64,000 bases of DNA from Drosophila miranda. Taxonomy: Eukaryota > Arthropoda > Insecta > Diptera > Drosophilidae. The notes below the pieces were generated by a model. That model searched no databases. It saw only the letters and a program-made list of their open reading frames with translations, and was not told the DNA's origin. The position numbers and the translations under genes were made by a program. The stretch spans positions 16,492,001 to 16,556,000 of the forward strand of contig NC_046675.1 of NCBI RefSeq assembly GCF_003369915.1, in the 5' to 3' direction. Of the stretch, positions 13,649-25,293 are shown piece by piece. Position 1 is the first letter of the stretch. Each line of letters starts with the position of its first letter.

Positions 13649-13705
13649 GAGAGATGAGATGAGATGAGATGAGATAGATATACAGATGGATGGATGGATG
13701 GTTGG
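13649..13705. repeat. GAGAT pentamer and GGAT tetramer repeats
   Basis: Four to five GAGAT units followed by GATGGATGGATGG. Simple sequence. Confidence 0.75.
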
Positions 13706-14560
13706 TTGTTTTGTTGGGAATGGCTGGCATTGCGGGCATTGCTAGCACAGAGTTGAAGTCGAATTCACGAGGCGAGGCGCAGTGGCCAAGAGTCAATGGC
13801 TGGCACTCCGATTCGGGCTCCCGTTTCAAGGTGAATGTGGCTGACGACATCCGACACTATCAGACGGATCTGTTGTGTGGCTTATGAAACCCCTGAATCA
13901 TGTGCATAATGGATGCCAAATTGTCGCTTGCCAGTGGGGCGTATGTGTAATTTTCTACCACACTTTAATCAGCTTTCGTGGCCGGTCCATGTGACGTCGA
14001 TGGTAGTAACGGTAACAGCATAAAGCGCTTAAAGCTGAACACCCATCGGAGCATTTCGTAACTAAAGGGTGCAGCATCCGCATGGCCACAAGAGAAAATC
14101 AAAGCGGCAACACAACAAAGCCTGTGGTCTGGTCTGGGGTCTGGGGTCCATCTTCAAGTCGAAATTTTGTTTTCAATTTTAACCGGATGGCAATTGGCAT
14201 ATATTTGAATACAAATGAGTTCAGTGTGCGCCACAAACATAAAACATAGCTGCGCTGCAAGCGCACACACTTAGTTGTGCACTCAATCACACCCCGATGC
14301 ACATCCGTTTTACCGCAAACTTATGTTGGTCCACGCGCCGAACACCGAACGGCGTACGCGTCCAGCCATTTGGCATGTGCCAGCGTTCGGCCGATGGCAT
14401 GGCCAATGGCCGAACAGACAAACAGCCAGGCCAGCCAGCAGGCATTGCCAGCAGGCCATTCATGCGAAAAGCAGCCGTCCAAGTGTCGACCAATGTGTGC
14501 TGTTTATGAATGAATTTCGCTCGTAGTTGGACGGACCCTCCACTGCATGATGTTATGGCT

Positions 14561-14594
<34 letters not shown>
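14561..14594. repeat. GTTGCC hexamer repeat
   Basis: 5.7 perfect copies of GTTGCC. The hexamer keeps short frames open on both strands (Ala-Val or Ala-Thr runs), which are not taken as coding. Confidence 0.85.
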
Positions 14595-14755
14595 TTGCTG
14601 CTATGTTTGGGGTGTTGCTCTTACCACTTTTCTTGCTACTGGCACTGCCACTGCCACTGCTGTTGTTATTGTTTATGGCTGTCACAGAGCAGGGTAAACA
14701 AATTGCCAAATAACTCGAAATGCTCGACAAAAACAAAGAAAAAACAATGCTCTGC

Positions 14756-14787
14756 TTGGGTGTCTGAATATTACATCAGACACCCAA
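14756..14787. repeat. Perfect 12-bp inverted repeat with 8-nt loop
   Basis: TTGGGTGTCTGA is followed, after ATATTACA, by its exact reverse complement TCAGACACCCAA. The flanks do not extend the stem and no U-rich tract follows, so it does not look like a microRNA precursor. It could be the end of a small transposon or a dimer site. Confidence 0.75.
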
Positions 14788-16717
14788 AGTGACCCAATGG
14801 AAGAAAACCATTTTTCCATTAAAATAAACAGACGCTTTTTCACATTTTATTTATTTTACATTTCTTTCAAGGAGTGGAACAAGAGGAATCGGGATGTCAT
14901 ATGTCAATGGATATTTTATAAGTATTATTTCAAGGATTAATTAAGACAAATATTTACAAAAAATTCAGGACACATTCAACACCAGGCAAAAATCTGTAGC
15001 ACAATGGTTCTTGAACGGAAATCCGAAGTGTACGAAAATATTTCATACATACAAAATAAAAAAAAATCAAATAAAATAAAATAAAAAGCCAACAAATTTA
15101 CATAGTTTTGGGCATTAATCGAATTGTAACTGTTCTTATTTTAAGCTATAATCTTAAAAGTATCTTAAGAAAGTTGGTTGCACGCACCCCAAAATGTGAG
15201 CAAATATCAATCTAGAAAATCTACATAATTACATTACTTATAGGCCAACGGCAATGGCCAACCAGCAGATCGGTGATCCGAGATCTGAGAGTTGACTTAA
15301 ATAGAAGATTACTTTAAGGCCCAGCCATCATCATTGGATGGAGAGATATCATCGTGTTCTCACTTTCATTTTGGCTGACATCAATTTGGGCTCCAAAATC
15401 ATTAGCTTAGTCGAACGACTGCGAGACCACGATGACGGCGGGGAATGGGATGACCGTTGTGTCCCACACAGAGATAATTTTACTGTATTATTTATCAGCA
15501 GTCGGCCGTTGCTGTGTTGTTATTTTTCCTGGCCATTTGAATTAAATTAAAGTCAAAATGTTTAGCCGTGAAAGTTTTTTTCCTTTTATTTTTCGACTGA
15601 TTTGCATAAGCATCGAAATCATCGCCGGGGATGGCTGACTGGCGGGCGGAAAAACATGCGTTACGGAACGATCTGTCCACCAATTAGAGACGAAGCTTCA
15701 TAGCTTTGATGGCTATCGCTGGCGCTGGCCATGCAGTTAACGGTGATGTTGATGTACCGTACCAAAGCAGCAACACCAACAGTAACAAAAGCAGTGAAAG
15801 ACTGATTGAACAGCGAATCAATTGGCAGCACCATTTCACATTGTTTGCTGACATCTTTTTTCCACCTGGCCCTGGCTCGTATTTTGCCAATCAATTGCCA
15901 CATTGCGGGTTTGTTTGCGTTTGCAAAGCTAAAAAAATTTCTTGTGGATTTTACATTTAATTTTATATGAACTTTTTTTTTCAAAGTGGTCATGCAAAAA
16001 GAATGCCGTATCTCTCCATGTAAGTGTGCGCGTGTGTATTATTAAACAACAACTACAGCACAAGCAGAACCACCAACAAAGGCATCGGAGGGCCAACACC
16101 AGCACCAGAGCAGCAAAAATTTAATGAATAAATAGCAGAAATTTTTCGGTGAAAGTCGTGGTCAGAAGTAAGCCATATTCACACAGCAGCCGTAGCAGCG
16201 GAAACACATCAGGCAACAGATATGTATATATTTATATGTGAAATATTTGCAATAAACTAAATTGGTTAACGGTGTCAAGGAATCAAGGAAAGTGAAATGC
16301 GATGATGCAATTTAGTTTGCATAAGAAAAAAAAGAATAAAACCTGAAATTCGACCAGAGGACTACACGAGTACGTATTAAGGAGTCGGGGGAATCTTACA
16401 ATCTCTGGTTAAAGATAATTGGCTATCGATATTCCATTTAATAATAATTACTTTCCTCAGCAGCTTCCTTTCAGATTAACATCGGAGCTGCATAATTTAA
16501 TAAGTAAAAGTAACTTGGAGACAAAACCCACAACACACCCCGAAGATTTCACAAAACCATAAAAATGTCAAGTTAATAGAACAGATTTTCCCTTTTACGG
16601 TCATTTGAATTAATCCGAAATTTGCATAATAATGCTGGTACCAAAAAAAGAAGATTATGTATGCAGACTCCGACTCCGACTACGATTTAGGCCCAAACCG
16701 GACTTCCATCTCAGCCG

Positions 16718-16733
16718 ATACTCGTACGAGTAT
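16718..16733. repeat. 16-bp palindrome ATACTCGTACGAGTAT
   Basis: A perfect 16-bp palindrome in the Osi6-Osi5 gap. The half-site ACTCGTAC recurs in Osi5 intron 1 and Osi24 intron 1. Confidence 0.6.
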
Positions 16734-18529
16734 ATGGAGGCGCAGCATTTCGTATAAAGAATTTGCGGTATTTGGGTTAAATATTAATTTACATTCGAAA
16801 CGGGGAGCGCTCAGCTGATGGCAGCGCAGCATCATTGAAAAGTGAAATTTTGTGGCAGCGACTAAAATGTAGGCTGCGTGACACTTTCAGTCAGTTTCGG
16901 CATCAGCTTCAGGCCCAGCTCGTCTTGTCTTGGTCATTTTCCAAGCTCATCGAACGACGATTAATCAGCTAATTTCTTTATGAACTTTCATTTATGCAGT
17001 GGAGTGTGGACCGAAGCCAGCATTCACACACGTCGTCGTCGTCATCATCATCTTTAAAGTTTTCGTGCTCATAAACCCAGTCGAAGGCATTGGGGTTTTA
17101 TTGTCAACTGACTGGTAGGATGCCTAAACGATATCCAATTTAGAGATTCTATTTCGCGCAACTACTTCTGTTGTGGTTTATATAAACTCCAGTGTGTGGA
17201 GATCATATACAAATTGTAAAACAAGAGATTCACTTTTATGAACTTATTTTATAATTTAATTACCAGCGGCAGACGAGACGTTGACCAAACGCGAGCTCAA
17301 GTCGAGCTCGTAAACCACCGTTGAAAAGGGAAAGTTACCAGCAGCCGCAGCAGAAGAGGCAACAGAAAAAGCCGCAGAAGAAGCAGCAGCGGCAGCAGCC
17401 ACCAGAGTAGCCACCGTAGTAGACACAGCAATTAGGCAGGGGCGCAAGGTTCGAGGCAGAAGCAGAGGCAGAGGCAGAGCCAGACGGAGTGGTAGAGGTA
17501 GAGGTAGAGCAAGTTCCTCTCGGGTATGGTAAGGCATGGCATGAGGTACGGTGGAATGGTGGTATCCCTGCCGAGCGCTCAACGGGTTTTCTGTTCGAGT
17601 GCTGTGGTTGCTGTTGCTTTTAATGATATTGTGTAACAGAACGCAGCGTGCCCAAAACCAAAAAATTCGGGCCTGTCATGGCAGTTATTTGTTGTTACTG
17701 TTGCCCATGGCAGTTTAGGTGGTCGTCCGACGACCGTTGGAGCCACCAGAAAGAACCGTTGTGCTGCTGCCAAAATACAGTGAAAGTTGGCCACGCATTA
17801 TGCAAATTCCACTCGTATCTGTATCTGTGTTCGTGTACCAGATTCCACCGAAAATAAAAGTTCAGATTTAATCTCAACCAGAGAATCTCCAGCTGAAAAG
17901 TATCTGAACTCTGATATCCGGTATCTTGGACCAAACATCGATAAGAGTGCAAGAAAGCTGGCTGACAAATGATGACAACATGCACAGGCAGGAAGTGGCA
18001 AGACGAACGCCTAATGCTCTTCAATGTACCCCATATTTTCCTGTTTAACATATTCAATTAAAGAGAAGCTAAACGGGAGAGCATTCCTACTTTTTCCTGG
18101 AGTCTTTTGTGATGTCCTAAAGAAAATTAAATTACAAAATTCCAAGTTTCCTGAGTAACTGTGTGTCCCAATCCGATGCCAGTGTATAGCGACAGATACA
18201 ACTGATGTGGCAGTGGTGATGTGTAGGTTGCCTTCTGGTGCCGCCAGCTTTGTGCTGTTGATGCTGGCAGCAGAATACGAGCTCTGCTCAAATAAACTTT
18301 CACCGATTTCATAAACCGAAGAGCAGCAGCATCCAAGGCAGCAACAGCAGCAGAAACCGGAGCAAAAGAGCGACACGACTGTCCAGAGTCCATGTCTCGA
18401 GTGTCTAGCCACTGCACTCTATTCGTTTGGGAACAGAAACAAAACAACTTGTGTCTATTGCATGATGGATAAGTTATTAATATGCTATATATAGGTACTA
18501 ACAAAGAGCGCAACAACAACAGCGGGGAA

Positions 18530-19417
18530 TCAATTCCAGCCCCTGTAGGCCATGGGTTGCTGACCCGCGACTGCGACGGGCTTCTGCATTGTGGAACGCC
18601 GCCGGCGTTTGTGATGATGTCCCTCTCCGGTTACGTATGAAATGCTGTGACTGGATTCTCCGCCGTGCTGCGCTGCTGTTTTAAGACCCAGCATTCCGGC
18701 CATCATTAGGGCTACCATCGCCACGCCGAGCGCCTTCATCGCCAGTGCTCCAATGCCCCCAATTCCCAGAACAGCCATCATTTTGCCAAACATCAACGCC
18801 ATTGCCAAAATCATTCCCTGGCCCTTGTCCTTTTTGCGGGCTTCTGAAAAAGAAAAATACCCCACAGTTATGACTGGACTTCTTTTGGTTTTAGTTTTTC
18901 CTGCTCTACGTATGTCGGAATCCATGCAAATTCTAGTTTTTGTGCTGTCCAGTTTGTGGCTCAAATATTTTTGCTATGTGGCTCTGACATACTCGTACAT
19001 GTGTGGAGCCTAGACATGCACGAACACCAAATTTCTTGTTTGACATTTAATAAAATTATTCTTTTTGCCACTTTAATCCACAACAAACCCACCTGCAACC
19101 TCGCCGTTGCTGTCGTCTTCCAGTAGGTAGGCCAGCTTCACATTCACCTCGTGGGTCCGTAGATAGAAGGCCAGACTGTCCAGCAGGCCCTGCTCCGAAT
19201 CCTCCTCGACTGATGTGGCATTCTGCAGGGGCACAATCTCCAGGCCACGGACCACCACCAGCGGCTTGTCGCTTTTGTTTAAGTTCCGCAGGACGTTGCG
19301 AAGGGCGCGCTCTCCTCGGCAGAAGAGCGTGGGGGCAATAACGTCATGATCGCAGTTCTCCGACCGGGCAGTGGCGATGCCCAGAAGAAGGCAGAGTAGT
19401 GGCAAGACGCGGAACAT
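18530..19417 (-). CDS. Osi5: Osiris family protein, Osi5 by position
   Basis: Two exons on the minus strand, 19417-19093 and 18843-18530, give 212 residues. The intron (249 nt) is phase 1; its acceptor TTTTTCAG sits directly before a basic stretch (ARKKDKGQG). Residues 1-17 form a signal peptide (MFRVLPLLCLLLGIATA). Cysteines at 22 and 33 make the family's two-cysteine segment. The second exon is almost all hydrophobic, Met- and Gly-rich (the DUF1676-type membrane module), then a His/Arg-rich linker and a C-terminal QQPMAYRGW that resembles the AQ-x-x-AY motif. The reading frame is open upstream to 19441, but 19417 is the first ATG and follows a good TATA box at a fitting distance. The name rests on order in the cluster (between Osi6 and Osi24) and size, not on remembered sequence. 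Confidence 0.82.
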
Positions 19418-19470
19418 GTTGGCAATACGATCCAAGTTCAACTAAAAGCCTTGACAATCACCTGGTCATA

Positions 19471-19477
19471 TTTTATA
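19471..19477 (-). promoter_or_regulatory. TATA box of Osi5
   Basis: TATAAAA on the minus strand, 54 bp upstream of the Osi5 ATG. A start about 30 bp downstream would fall near 19445, leaving a 5' leader of only about 25-30 nt. This supports the ATG at 19417. Confidence 0.6.
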
Positions 19478-19775
19478 GTCGCCATTTCCCGGGCCACTTT
19501 CCCACAAGGGCCCAGAAAGGCCGGCCTGCCCAGGCCAGACGAGAAGGCAGTGAAGCATCTCGGAATCCAAATTGTCACAATTGTACAATTGTAAATTAAA
19601 ACAATGGTGCTCCGCTCCTGAAAACTGAAAAGAAAAATGCTTTCGGTTCGCGTTTCTTTGGCTTTGCGTTTGCGTCTGCTTTTTCCGTGCAATTTTCTTC
19701 TTCAGTGGCCGTTGCAATTTTCAATTTTCAACGGTCAGTTGGTCGACCAGCCGTGGGATGCGCTCGGCTGGTTCT

Positions 19776-19795
19776 TTCTCTCTCTCTCTCTCTCT
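19776..19795. repeat. TC dinucleotide microsatellite
   Basis: About ten CT units. On the minus strand this is GAGAGAG, a GAGA-factor type tract about 360 bp upstream of Osi5. Confidence 0.8.
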
Positions 19796-20912
19796 GGGAC
19801 GGAATGGTTCACTCAACTCGACGGCAGCTATCCAGTGCCACCAAATTATACAAATTAGAAGTGGTCAAAGTGCTGCTGGGCTTGTTCCTAGCACACACCT
19901 AGTACCCTGCACGATCTGCGGTTCTCAGGCCCAAACAACTCTATTAGCCGACACCGACACGCCACTGAGGAGGGGAAGCGTGTAAGCGAAAAAAGCGAAA
20001 GTTACCCCGCCCCATAGATGAGCAATGAAGACGTTTAGTAGCAATTTGCGTTGGACTGCTCATGCAACGGTCATAAAAATGGGTCGCCCGACCGTAGAAA
20101 TGGTAACAGGGTGGCTTGGTTAGCGTGTAACACAAATCGGGGTGTCTGCGAGGCCATCATTTAATTAGAAAGAGGCTACCAAAGAGAGTCTTCTGTGGAT
20201 TTCATAAGCCAACAGCCAACAAACGAACAGCATGGCCATCTTTTGGGTATTTTGTAATACCACAAAATTTATTAATCAACTTAACGTGACTTTGGTCCAT
20301 CAGAGCCGCGGAAAGAAATCACCTTTTCAGCATCTCGAAATCCCCTTTCGATCGTCATTATCGCCATTTCTCTGCCACTGCCCCGCTCCATTTGGAAGCG
20401 ATGATCACAATGATGATGATAATGATCAACTGCGCTCCAAAAGCAATAACTTTCACTCTCAATGTATTAATTTTTATATTTATCATATTGTTGTCCAACA
20501 CAAACACACACAAACAAACATTTTCTGGAAAACCCAAACGAAGTAAAAAACTAAATACATTACCGCAACAACAAAAAAGTCAAGTCAATACGTTATTGAA
20601 CCGAAAATTGATCTGAGCTCGTTACATTTGCCTTGTGTCGGAGACGGAATCGGAGTCGGTGTCGGTGTCGGCCATAGTGACGGCAATAAAAAGAAAGTCT
20701 CTCCCTTTGGCAGCAGATCATCAGCTTCAGATTCAGATTCAGGTTCATTGGAAGTGGAAGTGGAGGAAAGTGCTGAGCAGACTCAGTTTGATTCGCTTCA
20801 TCTGAGTGGGGCCCATTGTGGCTTAACGTGAATCTGAACCCGAATCCAAATGCGGCTCCTCTATCTGTATCTCTATTCGAATCGGAAACTTGTTATAATT
20901 GATTGTTGTGCA

Positions 20913-20930
20913 GCATCATCATCATCATCA
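20913..20930. repeat. ATC trinucleotide microsatellite
   Basis: Six perfect ATC units. Confidence 0.8.
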
Positions 20931-23900
20931 TTAGAAGAGTCTTATTTGCCGCACATTCAACAATGGGCCCAACGATGCAATGTGCATTGTACTGCACGGA
21001 ATCGACTTGATTGAATGAAGCAGCAATTGTTAAGTGAATTGGGTGGGGCGTGGGGCTGGGGGCTGGGACTGGGGCAGGTGAAGTATGCATGTCTAATGGG
21101 AAGTTAACAGAAACTTGGCTTTGTTTGGAATTCATATTGGGCGATACAAATACTGGTCTATCAGCAAGCGATTCGATGCCATAAGCTCTTTAGTTTGAAG
21201 CCCAAAAATAAAAATGATTCGATACATAATATTATTTCTATGCACTAGATTTCTTTTATTATTTGTAAAATATTGTCAAAAATATCGTGTTCTTCATTTA
21301 CGAGGCTCCACTGCGTTGTGAGTCAACTCCTGCAAGTATACCACAGATACAGTATACTTCTTCCGCCGCAAAGTATGCAACACGTTTGTGAACCACAAAA
21401 CATTTTCATAACTGCAAAGAAAATCAGCCACGAAGTGCACTGCTATCCCGTATCGTGCGGCTTTTGGGAATCAGCAGCAGCAGCAGGAACAGCAGGAGCC
21501 ATAACTGAAATATAATTAGGGACCAAATAGCAAGTAGACGGCAACCGCAAAAACAAATCTTTAAAATGCTGGCAGATGCCATGGCAACCGCAAGTGTGTT
21601 TACTTTTGACACGCACTGGTGAAATCCAATAGAAATATTTTTTAATTATAAAACAATTAGATTAAAATAAATTAAACGAATCGCTGGGCTCAGGCAATCG
21701 ATAAGCCATGTGAAGAAAAACAACCGAAGAAAATAAACAAGAAAACAAGGCCCAGTGCGGTTGAAACGCAAGCGAAATTTGTGCCGGTGAAAATAAATAA
21801 GTTGCAGCAATGCAACAGTGGCAAAAGCACACAACAGATGCCACGTAATTGGCAGCAAAATAAACAATACTATTGGAAAGAAAATAAAACCCATTTAAAG
21901 TAGCAAATGGCTTTAATTGCTCGCCTATTTCCAGGCGACTTACATATCTTGCATGACTCTTGACAATTTTGGGCTGATTGACTGCTAGAGAGTCAATTTG
22001 CCTGTCAGCCTTGACAAATCCGGTGGTCATTCAGGTGGCCAACAACTTTTGCGGCTCAAGATGGGTTAGATTATATCTAGAGTGAACAATTCAAAGAGCA
22101 GGCCGAGTGCTCTCAAAAGGAATTAGGCTTAAAACTCTTTCATTGAGCTCGCAGTTGCGAGCTTCTCATTGAAATCTGAGCGCGAATAGCTAAGCAATTT
22201 GTTGGGAATGCAGTATAAACTTTAGCTCATGGCGCTCTTGCATTCCGGCCCAAAGACAGACAAAGTTTCGTCGTCAGTGGCCAAAACTTTTGGGGGTGGC
22301 TCAGGAAAGTCCTTTTCAGGTTGCACGAGGTTAAGAAGTAAGTTTCAATTAGCACTGGTCGAAGCACTTGTTGAGGACCAAGAAGTCAGATCATGCATTC
22401 AATGTGCGAATATAATACAACTTCTTTGTTGCACTGATACTTTTAGAATTAATTATTAAATTAATTTCAATTGCCAATACAAGAGAAAAGAAAGGGTTCG
22501 GGAAGTCATTTTAATTATAATGAAAGGAAATGTTATCGGGCAAACTTTTAGTTTCACTTAAGTGCGGCCACTGTGCTTACCACCCCTTTGGAATATTGAA
22601 ATGAATGCCAATTAAGACGAGGCGAATTTTCAAGAGCCCAAAACTCCGTTGGCAGCCCCGCCCTGTAGCTTAAAATGGATCCAGTTGCAGTCAAGGATCA
22701 TTAAACTTCGGTAGCACACGAAAACCCAAAGACATAGAAATCTGGTGCTGCGGATGGGCAAGAAGATGGATGAATGGCGAATATTAGCGTTATCGGATTA
22801 CCGCTTTCGGAATGACCGACCGCCCGCAACAATTTGCAGCGAGCCGCGTCGTCACTTTCCTTTCAATGACTATCCTCGGTCTGGGCCTGGGCTTTGGCCT
22901 GACATTGGTCCGTGGCTCGGCCTTGGCCAGTCAGTCCGGCGCATTGTTGCAATGGCGGAGCAGATGCTGCTGCTGCGGTTGCGAGTGGTTCACTTTCTTG
23001 GTAAACGAAACCACGCCAAGTCGCCTCGCATTACTTGTGCTTTTGTGGCCATCGCTGCCATTGACCGTCGCGTTGGCTTGTGCGTTGCGCTTTGAGCTCG
23101 GATATTGGGTATTGGGTGTCAAGTTGGCAACGCTGTGGGATGACCAGATTATGGTTATTACAATAGAAAGATAGGATAGCTAGATGGATGGATAGCTCAG
23201 TTGGATGGCTTCAAAATGGTGCCGCAGCAAGAATGGTCGAGGTCTGATTGCCAGTGTTACTGCCTCCAAATTGCAGACAATGCCGCAGCGGCTCTGCCGC
23301 AATTATTTCGCTCACTCGCGATGGTCTGCGTGCCAGTGCCAGCAGCCCAGGCGGATTCTCTGATGGCTGCCTCAACGCCTCAAAAGTGAATATTTATTAG
23401 CTCGCTCATGATGCATCTGCCCCCCGTTACATCCCCCGCTCCCGGTCTAGTGTGCAACAGAATGTAACTGAGCCGAGCCGCCGACGCGCCGCTGCGGCGA
23501 TCTATGAAAAACGAGAGCTAATAGTTCGTTTCACTTTTCTTTCTTATTATTTATTTATTTATTGTGAATGGTGGCGCTGCATATGCTGCCCGTCCGGCGC
23601 AGGCGACGAGGCGTGCCGTGCCCACATACTCCTGCTCCTCCCAGTACCGTTGCCGCTCCCGTCCCCGTACCACAAAGTTGCAATTTAATTGTCGACTGTG
23701 ACTACTGCGAGTACCCACTGCAAAGTGCTGAGTGTTGTAGAGTGTAGAGTTGTTGTGTGCCTTGCTTTTACTTTTGCCTGCGAAAATTATTTCTCGCAAA
23801 TTACTGGCAAATTAATGAGCAGTAAATTAGCCGCATTAGTACAGCGGCCGCATGCCGTGGACGCCGGCGGCGCAGACAATTTGCCTGGCCACGTCCACGG

Positions 23901-25293
23901 CCAACGACCAAGTCTCATGTGAAGTGCCCTGCACCTGCACCTGAAAAACTCTGACTTTAATGTCATGTGGCTAATGCAATTGTCGGTAATTAGATCACCC
24001 TATGACCCTTTTGGGAGTGGCTCCCCATCCCGAGCAGATATAAAGAAGCTCCATGCAAAACAAAACAAATTTCAGCCAGGCGAATGCACCCAGGGAGATT
24101 ATTACAGTGGGGCGAATTTTGTTTTGTCAACACTAAATTCAATCGGGGCTGCAATGCCGATGGGTACTTATAGGATCAATTAATTTTTTTGACGCCAACT
24201 TAAATTACTACATCCAGAGAAAAAATCCCTGCATTTTTAGTATTAAGAGTTAGATTTAAAAATGTATACCAATAGATTTGCTACGAGAGTGGAAATTCAA
24301 AAAATAAAATGTTGTCAATTACATTTTGTCATAGAATGAAAATATTTTCTTTCAATATTACACTATTAAAAACCCTTTTGAATGCATTTATGTTTAAATC
24401 AAAGTGAATTCTATTTAATTTAACTATGTTGTCATATAAAAACCGAATATTTATTTTATGAATGGATTGGTGTTTTTTTTACAATGCCGTTTTTTCTTGG
24501 TGTGTTAACGGATTTTATTAATGTAATTAGTGTTTGTTATTTAAGAACAATATTTTAATACAATTGTATCCCGCCCCAGGATACATATGTACCTCTTGAG
24601 CAAATAGTGTAGGTGTATTTTTTTAACTTAAAATCTCCTATTTTCGATCGTTGGGTATAGCAATCAAGGCACATGAAGACCAGTTGGAATGGACTTTTGT
24701 GGAATACCATATTGTTTATTCTGGCATTCGATTGTTAAAGCGTATCGTTAGCTAATTGAACATAAAATTTTGAGCTCCAACTAAGGGAAATGGTTTGATT
24801 TGTTCGAATCAGCTCCACTGTGCACAGAGTGACGTGCGACTGCATAGTATCAGAGTCAGAGTCTGATTTCTGATGCTGCGGCTGCCTGCTGAGCGATGGC
24901 CGTCACTCAGCTGGTTGACTTGAAATCAAAACTGTAGCAAAATTGTTTGCGAGCAGACTCTATGGTGTTGCATTTGTTGTTGTTGTTGTGGCTGTTGGTG
25001 TGGCAGCCGCTGGGGCTGCACGCAGCCGGTGTTAGATGCTGCTGCTGCTGCGGCTGCTGCTACAGCCACTGATGGGGGCTGCTGCTCCAATAAAACTGAG
25101 TTGCATGCAACGTCTAGTAATTAGTCTTTACAGCAGCGTGTTGCAAGGCGCTGCATCACCTGCCAACTATTCGCGTTCCCGTCGACAACTATCCATGTGA
25201 AGGATACGCCGCGCTCGCCTCGCTCTCGTCCTTTTTGCAGTGTTGTGTTGTCTTCCAAATTAAACAAAAAATAAACAACTATCAGTCAAAAAA

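Larger units (their letters stand above)
12114..18529. other. Intergenic region Osi6-Osi5, no gene seen
   Basis: No supported gene. The open frames at 12.1-12.7 kb and 17.26-17.58 kb are made of GGCAGC-, AGCAGC- and AGAGGC-like repeats and carry no domain. The stretches 14.8-15.3 and 16.1-16.8 kb are AT-rich. Simple repeats and palindromes are listed separately. Since it lies upstream of Osi6 and downstream of Osi5, enhancers for Osi6 are the most likely function. Confidence 0.6.
19478..25293. other. Intergenic region Osi5-Osi24, no gene seen
   Basis: Osi5 (minus) and Osi24 (plus) are divergent, so this 5.8 kb holds both upstream regions. It contains no supported gene. Simple repeats include a TC run (19776-19795) and an ATC run (20913-20930). 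The stretch 24.2-24.7 kb is AT-rich. Proximal to Osi24 (24.8-25.1 kb) there are CTG/CTGCTG runs. Confidence 0.6.
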
